DNA from: an uncultured Clostridia bacterium
GTDB taxonomy: Bacteria > Bacillota > Clostridia > Lachnospirales > Anaerotignaceae
Reading direction: 5' to 3'
NCBI GenBank assembly: GCA_902477755.1
Contig: CABSIK010000010.1
Span: 1 to 64,000, forward strand
DNA length: 64,000 nucleotides
A program made the position numbers and the translations under genes. The notes beneath the pieces are model-generated. The model ran no database searches, was not told the origin of the DNA, and saw only the letters and a list, made by a program, of their open reading frames with translations. Positions 50,513-60,900 of the stretch are shown one piece after another (positions within the stretch are counted from its first letter, which is position 1; each line of letters starts with the position of its first letter).

Positions 50513-52585
50513 ATGAAAAGTTACGCAGCAGACAAGGTGAGAAACGTAGTACTATTGGGTCACAGCGGTTCCGGGAAAACCACATATGCCGAAGCAGCGC
50601 TGTTCTATTCCGGAGCAACAAAGAGATTCGGAAAAGTGGACGAAGGCAATACCGTTAGTGACTACGATCCAGAAGAAATTCGCCGTAAAGTATCTATCAG
50701 TACATCTGTACTGCCTGTAGAATGGCAGGATACAAAGATCAACTTCTTGGATACACCAGGTTATTTTGACTTCGTGGCTGAATCCAAACTGGCTATGAGC
50801 GTAGCGGATACAGCCCTGATCATGGTTTCTGCAAAATCCGGCGTAGAAGTTGGTACTGAAAAAGCATGGGAATATACCGAAGAAATGCATTTGCCTCGTA
50901 TTTTCTTTGTAAACCAGATGGACGATGAAAATGCAGACTTTGAACGCACACTGGCAGACATGCGTGTGAAATTCGGTAAATCCGTTGCACCTCTGCAGAT
51001 TCCTTTCAATGATGAGGACGGCAAATTCGTTGGCTTTATCAATCTGATCAAGAGAGATGCCAGAAAGAAAGTAGACGGCAAACTGCAGCCCTGCGAAATG
51101 CCTGAAGATAAAAAGGACGAAGTAGAAGTTCTGCGTTCCATGCTGGTGGAAGTTGCGGCTGAAAGCAGTGACGAACTCATGGAAAAATTCTTCAATGACA
51201 TTGAACTGACAGAAGAAGAAATTTATGATGGTCTGAAATATGGTATCGAAAATCATACCATCGCGCCTGTTATGTGTGGTTCCGCTACACTGGGCTATGG
51301 CGTAAAACTGCTTCTGAATACCATCGTTCGTTTTACACCTCCCGCCAATGAAGCAAAACCTAACTTCCATGCGTTCCATAATGGTGAAAAAGTGGTTTAC
51401 TGCTCCACAGATGACGAAAGATTCTCTGCATTTGTATTCAAGACCATTGCAGACCCTTATATTGGCCGTTTGAACCTGTTCAGAGTTATGACTGGTAAAC
51501 TGGACGCTTCCATGAGTGTTTATAACGAAGAAAAAGATACAGTGGAAAAAGTTGGTCACTTGTATGTTATCAGAGGTAAAGAACAGATTGAAGTGGATGA
51601 ACTCCATTCCGGTGATATCGGCGCTTTGGCAAAACTGTCCAACACCTCTACACAGGACACACTGTCTTTGAAAGAAGCAAACATTGTGATTCCCAAGATC
51701 AACCTGCCTGAATCCGTTCTGTGCATGGCGATTCAGCCCAAAGGAAAAGGCGATGAAGACAAACTGTCCGCAGCTCTTTCTAAGATCCGTGAAGAAGATC
51801 CTACCATTAAGATGGAAGTGAATAAAGAAACAAAACAGACATTGATCTATGGTATCGGTGAACAGCAGCTGGATGTTATGGTTAATAAATTGAAAAATAA
51901 ATATAAGATTGAAGTGGAACTGAAAGATCCTATCATTCCTTATCGTGAAACCATTAAATCCAAAACTTCTGTACGGGGCAGATATAAGAAACAGTCCGGC
52001 GGTCATGGTCAGTTCGGTGACGTTGTCATGGAATTCGAACCCAGCGGCGATCTGTCTGTACCTTATGTATTTGAAGAAAAGATCTTCGGCGGTTCCGTAC
52101 CCAAACAGTACTTCCCCGCAGTAGAAAAAGGTCTGCAGGAATGCGTGCAGTCTGGTGTACTGGCTGGTTACCCTGTCGTTGGTCTGAAAGCAACATTGAC
52201 AGATGGTTCTTACCATCCTGTTGACTCCTCCGAAATGGCATTCAAGATGGCAACATCTGTGGCCTTCAAGGAAGGTATCCCTCAGGCAAAACCGACTATT
52301 CTGGAACCCATCGAACATGTGGAAGTTTTGATTCCTGAAAAATACATGGGCGATATCATGGGTGACATCAACAAACGTCGTGGTCGTATCCTGAGCATGG
52401 ACGCTGTTGGTCATAAGAAATGCATTGTTGCAGAAGTTCCTACAGCTGAAATGCACAAATACGCAACAGACCTGCGTTCTCTGACCCAGAGCCGCGGTGA
52501 TTACAGACATCGCTTCGAACGCTATGAAGAAGCATCTATGGAAATCCAGAAGAAGATCATTGCTGCAAGAGCAGAACAGAAATAA
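50513..52585 (+). CDS. EF-G-like translational GTPase (FusA2-type paralogue)
   Basis: 690 residues from ATG 50513 behind GGGAGG. G1 GHSGSGKT (16-23), G3 DTPG (80-83), domains II to V as in EF-G (GRYKKQSGGHGQFGDVVMEFEP, GSYHPVDSSEMAFKMATSVAFKEG, EVLIPEKYMGDIMGDINKRRGRI). It differs from canonical EF-G: G1 is GHSGSGKT instead of AHIDAGKT, the switch-I RGITI is replaced by RRKVSIS, and G4 reads NQMD (134-137) instead of NKxD. No rpsL or rpsG gene is nearby, which also argues for a paralogue. The function may be a special ribosome role. Confidence 0.9.
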   Translation: MKSYAADKVRNVVLLGHSGSGKTTYAEAALFYSGATKRFGKVDEGNTVSDYDPEEIRRKVSISTSVLPVEWQDTKINFLDTPGYFDFVAESKLAMSVADTALIMVSAKSGVEVGTEKAWEYTEEMHLPRIFFVNQMDDENADFERTLADMRVKFGKSVAPLQIPFNDEDGKFVGFINLIKRDARKKVDGKLQPCEMPEDKKDEVEVLRSMLVEVAAESSDELMEKFFNDIELTEEEIYDGLKYGIENHTIAPVMCGSATLGYGVKLLLNTIVRFTPPANEAKPNFHAFHNGEKVVYCSTDDERFSAFVFKTIADPYIGRLNLFRVMTGKLDASMSVYNEEKDTVEKVGHLYVIRGKEQIEVDELHSGDIGALAKLSNTSTQDTLSLKEANIVIPKINLPESVLCMAIQPKGKGDEDKLSAALSKIREEDPTIKMEVNKETKQTLIYGIGEQQLDVMVNKLKNKYKIEVELKDPIIPYRETIKSKTSVRGRYKKQSGGHGQFGDVVMEFEPSGDLSVPYVFEEKIFGGSVPKQYFPAVEKGLQECVQSGVLAGYPVVGLKATLTDGSYHPVDSSEMAFKMATSVAFKEGIPQAKPTILEPIEHVEVLIPEKYMGDIMGDINKRRGRILSMDAVGHKKCIVAEVPTAEMHKYATDLRSLTQSRGDYRHRFERYEEASMEIQKKIIAARAEQK

Positions 52586-52839
52586 GAACATTGCAAACAG
52601 GATGACTTTGTGATATTCTCAATCTATAAAGAAAATCTAAAATCAAGTGCTCAAAAGGTTCCAGATGGACAATGGGCACATACTATGAAAATGAACAACG
52701 GTAAATAGGGAAAGGCGGGTTTCAGGTATTTACTCCTTGGGATCCGCCCATTCCTTATGAGATGTTCAGAAACAGGGATTTTCTGATTATGAAAGAATAT
52801 CATTTGGTTATCCTGTTTTTATATGAAGGAGGAATGCAC
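52586..52839. other. Gap between the EF-G-like and reductase-like genes
   Basis: Holds an imperfect stem (GGCGGGTT about 52715, GATCCGCC about 52741) without a T run. I see no clear promoter or coding sequence. Confidence 0.4.
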
Positions 52840-53709
52840 ATGTTAGATGTAGCAATCATTGGCGGCGGCCCTGCTGCTTTATCCGCAGCGCTGAACTGCC
52901 GTCAAAGAAATAAAACTGTAACGATTTTTGGCAGAAGTCTGGACAGCTCTCTGCTCTTTGCGGCAGAAAAGGTGGACAACTATCTTGGTCTGCCGGATAT
53001 GGGTGGGGAAGAACTGCTGAATACTTTTTATGCCCATGCCATGAAAAATGGCGTGGAATTTAAAGAAGCCCGCATCAGCCAGATCATGTCCATGGGAGAT
53101 TCCTATATGATTAATGCGGAAAACGAGTTCATTCAGGCGAAAGCTATCATTCTGGCAACAGGTCTGAGCAAAAGCAAAGGCATTGCCGGAGAAATGGAAT
53201 ATCTGGGTAAAGGCGTTAGCTACTGCGCAACTTGTGATGGTATGCTTTATCGCGGAAAGAAAGTTGTTGTAGTAGCGGAAAACGAAGAAGGGGAGGCAGA
53301 AGCCAACTTCTTGGCAGATATCTGCGCGGAAGTGCTGTATGTACCTCTTTACCAGCCCGTTATGTCCTTGAAGGAAAATGTAAAAGTAGTTAATGGAAAA
53401 CCCAAAGCAGTTCTTGGCGAAAATGACCGTGTGACAGGTCTGGAATTGGCAGATGAAACTTTGGGCTGTGACGGTATTTTCTTTGCTAAAAACTCTATGC
53501 CTCCAGAAAGTCTGCTTTTTGGTCTGGAAACAGAAGGCAAAAACATTGTGGTAAATCGTAAGATGGAAACAAACCTACCCCGTGTTTATGCGGCAGGGGA
53601 CTGCACAGGCGCCCCTTATCAGATTGCAAAGGCTGTTGGGGAAGGTCTGGTAGCGGCTCTTTCCGCAGCGGCAGCCATTGACCAGCTGGATCGGGAACAG
53701 GCAAAGTGA
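52840..53709 (+). CDS. Thioredoxin-reductase-like flavoprotein without NADPH motifs
   Basis: 289 residues from ATG 52840, seven bases after AAGGAGG. FAD-binding IIGGGPAALSAALNC at the start; redox pair Cys129 and Cys132 in YCATCDGML; C-terminal FAD motif YAAGDCTGAPYQIAKAVGEG. The second Rossmann domain, where NADPH binds, lacks both standard motifs: AENEEGEAEA (146-155) replaces GGGNSAxEEA-like residues, and VPLYQP replaces HRRxxxR. This fits the ferredoxin- or otherwise NADPH-independent thioredoxin reductases described in Clostridium. No thioredoxin gene is adjacent. Confidence 0.85.
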   Translation: MLDVAIIGGGPAALSAALNCRQRNKTVTIFGRSLDSSLLFAAEKVDNYLGLPDMGGEELLNTFYAHAMKNGVEFKEARISQIMSMGDSYMINAENEFIQAKAIILATGLSKSKGIAGEMEYLGKGVSYCATCDGMLYRGKKVVVVAENEEGEAEANFLADICAEVLYVPLYQPVMSLKENVKVVNGKPKAVLGENDRVTGLELADETLGCDGIFFAKNSMPPESLLFGLETEGKNIVVNRKMETNLPRVYAAGDCTGAPYQIAKAVGEGLVAALSAAAAIDQLDREQAK

Positions 53710-53772
53710 TGACAATTTGCAAAAGAGGACTTTATTTTTTCTGATTTTTTTAAAAAATTGAGTAAGTGAAAG

Positions 53773-53830
53773 AAAATCGAAGGAATTGAAAGAAAAAATT
53801 GGTTTTTTTCTTTGATTTCTTCGATTTTTT
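53773..53830 (+). terminator. Intrinsic terminator after the reductase-like gene
   Basis: A long A/T-rich hairpin: AAAATCGAAG (53773-53782) pairs with CTTCGATTTT, with further pairing of an A-rich and T-rich inner part around TTGG, then T residues. Confidence 0.8.
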
Positions 53831-53873
53831 ATGTATTTGTTTTGAATTGTTGGAATATAATCCTATATAGAAT

Positions 53874-53902
53874 TTGAATATTCCTTGAAAAATGGATAAT
53901 AT
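53874..53902 (+). promoter_or_regulatory. Candidate promoter of groESL
   Basis: TTGAAT (53874-53879), 17-base spacer, TAATAT (53897-53902), ending just before the CIRCE element. Confidence 0.55.
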
Positions 53903-53913
53903 AGTATCAGAAA

Positions 53914-53940
53914 TTAGCACTCGGTTTTGATGAGTGCTAA
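53914..53940 (+). promoter_or_regulatory. CIRCE operator (HrcA site)
   Basis: Perfect consensus TTAGCACTC-N9-GAGTGCTAA. HrcA binds it and represses groESL until heat shock. hrcA itself is not in the window. Confidence 0.98.
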
Positions 53941-53968
53941 CAACAAGAATACAAGGAGGCAGAATAAT

Positions 53969-54256
53969 ATGAAACTTGCACCATTAGGAGATAAAGTTGT
54001 ATTGAAACAGTTAGAAGCAGAAGAAACCACAAAATCCGGTTTGATTCTGACTTCTTCTTCTCAGGAAAAACCCCAGGAAGCCATCGTTGTGGCTGTAGGC
54101 CCCGGCGGACTGGTTGGCGATGTAAATGTGGAAATGGTTCTGAAAGAAGGCGACCGCGTTATTTTCCCTAGATACGGCGCTACTCAGATCAAATTTGAAG
54201 GGGAAGAATATCTGGTAATGCGTCAGAATGATATTCTGGCAATTGTAAAAGACTGA
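53969..54256 (+). CDS. groES: Co-chaperonin GroES
   Basis: 95 residues from ATG 53969 behind AAGGAGG. MKLAPLGDKVVLKQLEAEETTKSGLILT opening with the mobile loop (KSGLILTSSSQEKPQ), then VVAVGPGG and the YLVMRQNDILAIV end. It caps the GroEL ring. First gene of a CIRCE-controlled operon; 38 bases before groEL. Confidence 0.98.
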   Translation: MKLAPLGDKVVLKQLEAEETTKSGLILTSSSQEKPQEAIVVAVGPGGLVGDVNVEMVLKEGDRVIFPRYGATQIKFEGEEYLVMRQNDILAIVKD

Positions 54257-54294
54257 TTTTAAAACTTCTCAAAATTTAGGAGGCGTTATAGAAT

Positions 54295-55926
54295 ATGGCA
54301 AAAGAAATTAAATACAGCACCGATGCAAGAAACGCAATGGCAGCCGGTGTTGACAAATTGGCAAATACCGTAAAGGTTACACTGGGCCCCAAAGGCCGCA
54401 ACGTGGTTCTGGACAGAAAATTCACATCTCCTTTGATCACAAACGATGGTGTTACCATTGCAAAGGACATTGAACTGGAAGATCCCTATGAAAACATGGG
54501 TGCTCAGCTGGTAAAAGAAGTTGCAACACAGACAAACGATGTAGCTGGTGACGGTACTACAACAGCAACTGTTCTTGCACAGGCTATGATTCAGGAAGGC
54601 CTGAAAAATATCGCTGCAGGCGCAAACGCTATTATCCTGAGAAAAGGTATGCAGAAAGCAACTGATGCAGCTGTAGCAGAAATCAAGAAAATGAGCCAGG
54701 CTGTTACCACAAAGAAACATATCGCAAACGTTGCAGCAATTTCCGCTGGTGACGAAGAAGTTGGTAACATGATTGCTGACGCTATGGAAAAAGTAACAAA
54801 CGATGGCGTTATTACTGTAGAAGAATCCAAAACAATGAAAACAGAACTGGATCTGGTTGAAGGTATGCAGTTCGATAAAGGTTATCTGTCCGCTTACATG
54901 TGCACAGATATGGATAAAATGGTAGCTGTTCTGGAAGATCCTTATATCCTGCTGACAGATAAGAAAATTTCCAACATTCAGGAACTGGTTCCCATTCTGG
55001 AACAGATCATGCAGACAGGCGGCAAAGTGCTGATCATTGCAGAAGATGTAGAAGGCGAAGCGCTGGCTACATTGGTACTGAACAAACTGAGAGGTACATT
55101 CACATGTGTTGCTGTCAAAGCTCCCGGCTATGGTGAAAGAAGAAAAGCACAGCTGGCTGATATCGCAGCACTGACAGGTGCACAGGTGATCTCTGATGAA
55201 CTGGGCATTGACCTGAAAGACGCAACTCTGGATATGCTGGGTCATGCAAAAACTGTTCGTGTAGAAAAAGACCTGACCATCATTGCTGACGGTGCAGGCA
55301 GAAAAGATGAAATTGATGCTAGAATCATGCAGATCCGCAGAGGCATCGAAGAAACAGAATCCGATTTCGACAGAGAAAAACTCCAGGAAAGACTGGCAAA
55401 ACTGTGCGGCGGCGTAGCAGTGATCAAAGTTGGTGCAGCTACCGAAACAGAAATGAAAGAAAAGAAACTGCGTATGGAAGACGCCCTGGCAGCTACCAGA
55501 GCCGCTGTGGAAGAAGGTATCGTAGCTGGCGGCGGTACAGCCCTGATTCACGCAGTAGAAAAAGTAAAAGCTGCATGTGCTGACCTGACAGGCGATGAAA
55601 AAACAGGTGCTGACATCGTTGTGAAAGCACTGGAAGCTCCTCTGCGTCAGATTGTTGAAAACGCAGGTCTGGAAGGCTCCGTCATCGTAAACAAAGTAAA
55701 AGAAATGGCAGAAGGCGTTGGTTTCAATGCCCTGACAGAAGAATATGTGGAAATGGTAGACGCTGGTATTCTGGACCCTGCAAAAGTAACCAGAAGCGCA
55801 CTGCAGAACGCAACTTCCGTTGCTTCCACATTCCTGACAACAGAAGCAGTTGTTGCAGAACTGCCTGCAAAAGCACCTGCTATGCCTGATGCTGGCATGG
55901 GCGGCGGTATGGGCGGTTACATGTAA
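54295..55926 (+). CDS. groEL: Chaperonin GroEL
   Basis: 543 residues, standard length. KVTLGPKGRNVVLDRKF, NDGVTIAKDIELEDPYENMGAQLVKEVA cut by DVAGDGTTTATVLAQAM (ATP site), IVAGGGTALI and the flexible Gly-Gly-Met tail. TAGGAGGCG precedes ATG 54295. Codon use is strongly biased, as in typA and the cold-shock gene. Confidence 0.99.
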   Translation: MAKEIKYSTDARNAMAAGVDKLANTVKVTLGPKGRNVVLDRKFTSPLITNDGVTIAKDIELEDPYENMGAQLVKEVATQTNDVAGDGTTTATVLAQAMIQEGLKNIAAGANAIILRKGMQKATDAAVAEIKKMSQAVTTKKHIANVAAISAGDEEVGNMIADAMEKVTNDGVITVEESKTMKTELDLVEGMQFDKGYLSAYMCTDMDKMVAVLEDPYILLTDKKISNIQELVPILEQIMQTGGKVLIIAEDVEGEALATLVLNKLRGTFTCVAVKAPGYGERRKAQLADIAALTGAQVISDELGIDLKDATLDMLGHAKTVRVEKDLTIIADGAGRKDEIDARIMQIRRGIEETESDFDREKLQERLAKLCGGVAVIKVGAATETEMKEKKLRMEDALAATRAAVEEGIVAGGGTALIHAVEKVKAACADLTGDEKTGADIVVKALEAPLRQIVENAGLEGSVIVNKVKEMAEGVGFNALTEEYVEMVDAGILDPAKVTRSALQNATSVASTFLTTEAVVAELPAKAPAMPDAGMGGGMGGYM

Positions 55927-56030
55927 ACCGAAATCCCTTTCATGCCTTGGTGCAGGGTTTCCTATGACGGACTGTGACTTACAAAAAGCAATATACAGAC
56001 ATATTCAGAAACCTGCTCCAACTGTGGTAT

Positions 56031-56486
56031 TCAAAATAAAAAAGAAGCTGTTCCGCATGAATGCGGAACAGCTTCTTTTTGCGTAGAAATGATTGTTCCA
56101 TCTTCAAATAGGATTTCTACATTGTCCATGGTTCTGTCGATTGTAATGTCTTTGATATCTAAGGAAGAACTTGTTCCAACATACTTAAATCTGATGAATT
56201 GCGCATCATCACTAAGCCATTGGATCATTGCATTCGTTTCACCATAATAAGATCGAGGATACCATTGTATTTTGAAGTCACCAACATAGGTGGCTCTTTC
56301 TGTGAACAACTCCTTTTTGATGGATCCATCTATAGAAATAGACGTTTCTTGGACTTCATCGTTGACAGTATAAACAACTGCTTCCAGTTCTTTGTTTATG
56401 GGTATGGGGCGTTGCAAAATATAAATGATCGCTAAAATGATACATATACCGACGATAATAGCTCCTTTTATTTTTTTAATTATCAT
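56031..56486 (-). CDS. Small membrane-anchored protein, function unknown
   Basis: 151 residues from ATG 56486, behind GGGGGC. One N-terminal membrane helix (IKGAIIVGICIILAIIYIL) and an extracytoplasmic domain (ELEAVVYTVNDEVQETSISIDGSIKKELF, FKIQWYPRSYYGETNAMIQWL) of unknown fold. Odd feature: the last 16 codons are the arms of the groEL terminator, so the stop codon lies after the hairpin and T run. The tail may be an accidental extension or the mRNA may often lack a stop codon. Confidence 0.72.
   Translation of the reverse strand: MIIKKIKGAIIVGICIILAIIYILQRPIPINKELEAVVYTVNDEVQETSISIDGSIKKELFTERATYVGDFKIQWYPRSYYGETNAMIQWLSDDAQFIRFKYVGTSSSLDIKDITIDRTMDNVEILFEDGTIISTQKEAVPHSCGTASFLF
56036..56079. 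terminator. Bidirectional terminator after groEL
   Basis: A 17-bp perfect stem AAGAAGCTGTTCCGCA-TGAA-TGCGGAACAGCTTCTT with T runs on both strands. It lies inside the end of the minus-strand gene at 56031-56486. Confidence 0.93.
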
Positions 56487-56834
56487 AAGATGCCCCCTTT
56501 TTTGTTGTCTATGCAATTTCTATCAATACAATTCTAACATTTATTGGTAGCTGCTTCCAGCAGTGTCTGCAAAAAACAACCAACAAACTTTAGGCGGTAA
56601 GGCAGTCTTGTTTTTTTATTTAAGATGTTTTGTTTATAAATCTTATCCCGTTTAATATTCCTTAAAGAGCAGGGAAAAGGAGCATCTTGTCTGTTTCTTT
56701 TTTTGTGCAATCGTCTTTTTTGCACAAGGAGCAGGCTGTTGTTTTGGCTGGTTTTGTGTGGTCTGTTTTTTCGGATTGTGCTATACTATACCATAGCGAA
56801 ATATTGATTTGAATACATAAAAGGGAGTGCAGAT
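56487..56834. other. Gap before ispG with an inverted repeat and a promoter
   Basis: Contains TTGTGCAA (56703-56710) with TTGCACAA (56720-56727), a perfect 8-bp inverted repeat, and an extended -10 TGC-TATACT (56782-56787) for ispG. No gene is convincing in it. Confidence 0.5.
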
Positions 56835-57884
56835 ATGCAGAGAACGCAGACTAGAACCGTACAGGTTGGCAATTTGAAATTGGGCGGCGGCAACCCTGTT
56901 GTCATTCAGTCCATGTGTAATACAGATACCAGAGATGTGGCAGCAACTGTGGCACAGATTCATGCTTTGGAAGCGGCTGGCTGTGAAATGGTACGTGTGG
57001 CAGTGCCTGATATGAAAGCGGCAGATGCCATTGGTGAAATCAAAAAGCAGATTCATATTCCTTTGGTGGCAGATATTCACTTTGATTATCGTCTGGCACT
57101 GCGTGTCATGGAGTTGGGCATTGATAAAGTTCGTATCAACCCCGGCAACATCGGCGATGAAGACCGCATCCGTCAGGTGGTGGAAATGGCGAAAGAAAAA
57201 CATATCCCCATCCGCATTGGCGTAAACAGCGGCTCTTTGGAAAAAGAACTGGTGGAAAAATACGGCGGCGTAACTCCTCAGGGCTTGGTAGAAAGTGCCC
57301 TGAAACATGTGAAGATTCTGGAAAAATATGATTTCCATGATATTGTGGTTTCCATTAAGGCTTCTGATGTTCCTTTCTCTCTGGAAGCTTATCGGATTCT
57401 GTCCGAAAGCATTCCGTATCCCATCCATGTGGGAATTACAGAAGCAGGAACCGTTTATATCGGTACCATCAAATCCGCGGTAGGCATTGGTGCCATTTTG
57501 GCAATGGGCATCGGTGATACCATTCGTGTATCTTTGACTGGTGACCCTGTGGAAGAAGTGCGTGCAGCAAAAGAAATTCTGAAATGTCTGGGACTGCGGA
57601 AGTTCGGCATTGAGCTGATTTCCTGTCCTACTTGCGGCAGAACACAGATTGACCTGATTTCCATCGCAAATGAAGTGGAACAGAAATGTGCCGCAATCAA
57701 AAAAGACATCAAAGTGGCTGTTATGGGCTGTGTAGTAAACGGCCCAGGCGAAGCAAAAGAAGCGGATATCGGTATTGCCGGCGGCAATGGTGTTGGTATC
57801 TTGTTCAAAAAAGGCGAACTCATCCGCAAAGTAGACGAAAGCCAACTGGTAGATGCTTTGATGGAAGAAATTGATAAACTGTAA
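56835..57884 (+). CDS. ispG: 4-Hydroxy-3-methylbut-2-enyl diphosphate synthase
   Basis: 349 residues, the short bacterial form. Reduces MEcPP to HMBPP in the MEP pathway with a 4Fe-4S cluster held by the cysteines of ISCPTCGRT and VMGCVVNGPGEAKEAD. VIQSMCNTDTRDVAATVAQI and INPGNIGDEDRIRQVVEMAK are also typical. AAAGGGAGTG precedes ATG 56835. 27 bases before polC. Confidence 0.97.
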   Translation: MQRTQTRTVQVGNLKLGGGNPVVIQSMCNTDTRDVAATVAQIHALEAAGCEMVRVAVPDMKAADAIGEIKKQIHIPLVADIHFDYRLALRVMELGIDKVRINPGNIGDEDRIRQVVEMAKEKHIPIRIGVNSGSLEKELVEKYGGVTPQGLVESALKHVKILEKYDFHDIVVSIKASDVPFSLEAYRILSESIPYPIHVGITEAGTVYIGTIKSAVGIGAILAMGIGDTIRVSLTGDPVEEVRAAKEILKCLGLRKFGIELISCPTCGRTQIDLISIANEVEQKCAAIKKDIKVAVMGCVVNGPGEAKEADIGIAGGNGVGILFKKGELIRKVDESQLVDALMEEIDKL

Positions 57885-57911
57885 TGAAAATAATCGGAAA
57901 GGAGGGGCGAT

Positions 57912-60900
57912 ATGACAGCGAAAAAATTCCCGCTGGTCTTTGATAAGGTTTCTCTTTCCGCCCCTTTGCAGGAAGTCTTTCGAGAAACGACGGTGCTTTC
58001 CCTGACTATCCACCGGAAGGAGCGGGAAATTGTAACAGAGATTGCGGCAGATGAAGTCATTCCGCCTTTGTATTGGGAAAAACTGCGAAAAGAAATGATG
58101 CAGCAGCTTCCTGGTGTGAAAGAAGTGCATATTTTCCCCAAATATCAGTTAATGGATAAAGAGCCAAAGGCAGTTCTGGCAGATTTCTGGGATACCATCC
58201 GCAGCCATGTGGCAGCCCAGAGCAAGGTTTGCAGCGGTGTTATTTCTGATGCAGATTGGGATTATCAGGATGGGAAGATGCAGATTTTTGTAAAGCATAA
58301 CATGGCTTACTATCTGTCCCAGAAAAAACTGGATGATGCTGTGGCAAAGCTGGTACAGGAAGAAACAGGACTAGCCATGTCTGTGCAGTTCAAAAATGTC
58401 CAGAGCAGTGAGGAAGACCGCGCCCGTATGGAACAGGAACAGCGGACAAAAACAGAGGAACTCCTCCAGCAGATCGCTTCTGCTACACAGGCGGCGGAAC
58501 AGGCGAAAGTTTCTGCGGAAGTGGGAGCAGTCAGCGAAGCTGTTTCCAGAGGCATCCTCTTTGGCAAGGAATTTACTGGTACGCCTGTAAAGATTGTAGA
58601 TACAAAAATCCCTGGGGAATCTGTCATTGTGGAAGGGAATATTTTCAATATCGAACCCAGAGAAATCAAAGGGGAAAAATACATTGTGTCCTTTGATATT
58701 ACAGATAAGTCCGATTCCACAACGGTAAAATTCTTTGTGAAACGGTCTGTTTTTGACAACGAACTGAAAGATAAAATTAAAAAAGACGCTTACCTCCGGG
58801 TGCAGGGGGAAGTACAGTTTGATAAATACGCCAAAGAAATCAATATCATGGCAAAAGCCATCATGACGGCACAGGCGCCGCCGCCTCGTATGGATACGGC
58901 AGAGGAGAAACGTGTGGAACTCCATCTCCATACCCAGATGAGCAGTATGGACGGCGTAACACCTGTAAAAACTTATATCAAACGCGCCATTGATTGGGGG
59001 CATAAAGCCATTGCCATCACTGACCATGGTGTGGTACAGGCATTTCCCGATGCCATGAATGCGGCAGATAAATCTGATTTGAAAGTCATTTATGGCGTGG
59101 AAGCTTATCTCATTGACGACTTGGGCAATGCGGTATTCTCCCCCAGAGGACAGAATCTGGATGATACCTATGTGGTATTCGATATTGAAACCACAGGGCT
59201 TTCCAAAGAAAAAGAAATGATTACGGAAATTGGTGCTGTAAAGGTGGCAGACGGGAAAATCATTGACCGTTTCAGTACTTTTGTCAATCCCCAGCGTCCC
59301 ATTTCTGCGGAAATCACAAAATTGACTGGTATTACTGACGATATGGTGAAAGATGCGCCTACCATCGAAAATGTTCTGCCGGAATTTTTGAAATTCTGCG
59401 AAGATACGGTGCTGGTAGCCCATAATGCTTCTTTTGATACAGGTTTTATCCGTATTGCAGCGGAAAGAGCAGGTCTAGGGGAACTCCACCATACCATTGT
59501 GGATACTTTGGAACTGGCAAGAGCTTTGCTGCCGGAACTGAATAAGCACAAATTGGACATTGTTTGTGAACACTTGGGTGTAACCCTCAATGGACACCAC
59601 CGAGCTGTCAACGATGCAGAGGCAACAGCAGAAGTGTTCATCAAGTTTTTGGACATGCTGGCAGAAAAGAAGGTTTTCACTCTGGATGAAATCAATGTTC
59701 TTGCCAGCCGAACGGTGAATTATAAAAAACTTCGTGCTTACCATGCCATTATTCTGGTGAAGAATTATACAGGTCTGCGGAATCTCTACGAACTGGTTTC
59801 CATGGCACACATTGATTATTTCTTTCGCCGTCCTAGAATCCCTAAGAGCAAATTCATGCAGATGCGGGAAGGCTTGATTTTGGGCAGTGCCTGCGAAGCA
59901 GGGGAATTGTATCGTGCTCTTTTGGATGGCGAACCGAAACAGCGTATTGAAGAACTGGTGCATTTCTATGATTATCTGGAAATTCAGCCTTTGGGCAATA
60001 ATAAATTTATGATTGACTCTCCCAGAGTGGAAAACATTCACTCCATGGAAGATATTAAAAACATGAACAGAAAAATTGTGGAACTGGGTGAAACTTACGG
60101 AAAGCCCGTTGTGGCAACTTGCGACGTGCATTTCATTGACCCTGATGATGCAGCATACCGTAAAATCATCATGGCAGCAGAAGGCTTCCCTGATGCGGAC
60201 AACCAGCCACCCTTATATTTCAGAACAACTGATGAAATGTTGGCAGAATTTGATTATCTGGGCGAAGAAAAGGCAAGGGAGGTTGTCATTACCAACACCA
60301 ATCTCATTGCCGACCAAATTGAAAAGATTAAGCCCATTCCTGATGAAACATTCCCTCCAAAAATCGAGGGTGCTGATGAACAGCTGCGGCAGATTTGTAT
60401 GGATAAGGCACATTCCATTTACGGTGACCCTTTGCCGCCACTGGTGCAGGAGCGTTTGGAAACAGAACTGAATTCCATCATCAGCAACGGCTATGCGGTG
60501 CTTTATATCATTGCCCAGAAGCTGGTATGGAAATCCGTTGCGGACGGGTATCTGGTTGGCTCTCGTGGTTCCGTAGGTTCTTCTTTTGCGGCAAATATGG
60601 CAGGGATTACGGAAGTAAACTCTTTGCCTCCTCATTATGTTTGCCCGAATTGCAAATATTCCGACTTTGATTCGGAACTGGTGAAATCCTTTGCCATGGA
60701 AGAAGCCAGCGGATGTGACATGCCTGATATGAACTGCCCCAAATGCGGCACATTGATGCATAAAGATGGGCATGATATTCCATTCCAGACATTCTTGGGA
60801 TTTGAAGGGGATAAAGAACCGGATATTGACTTGAACTTTTCCGGGGAATATCAGCAGACAGCCCATGCCTATACGGAAGAATTGTTTGGTGTAGGACATG

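Noticed and set aside
56534..56725. 63-codon minus-strand frame
   Set aside because: Low-quality composition, no start signal, and it crosses an inverted repeat.
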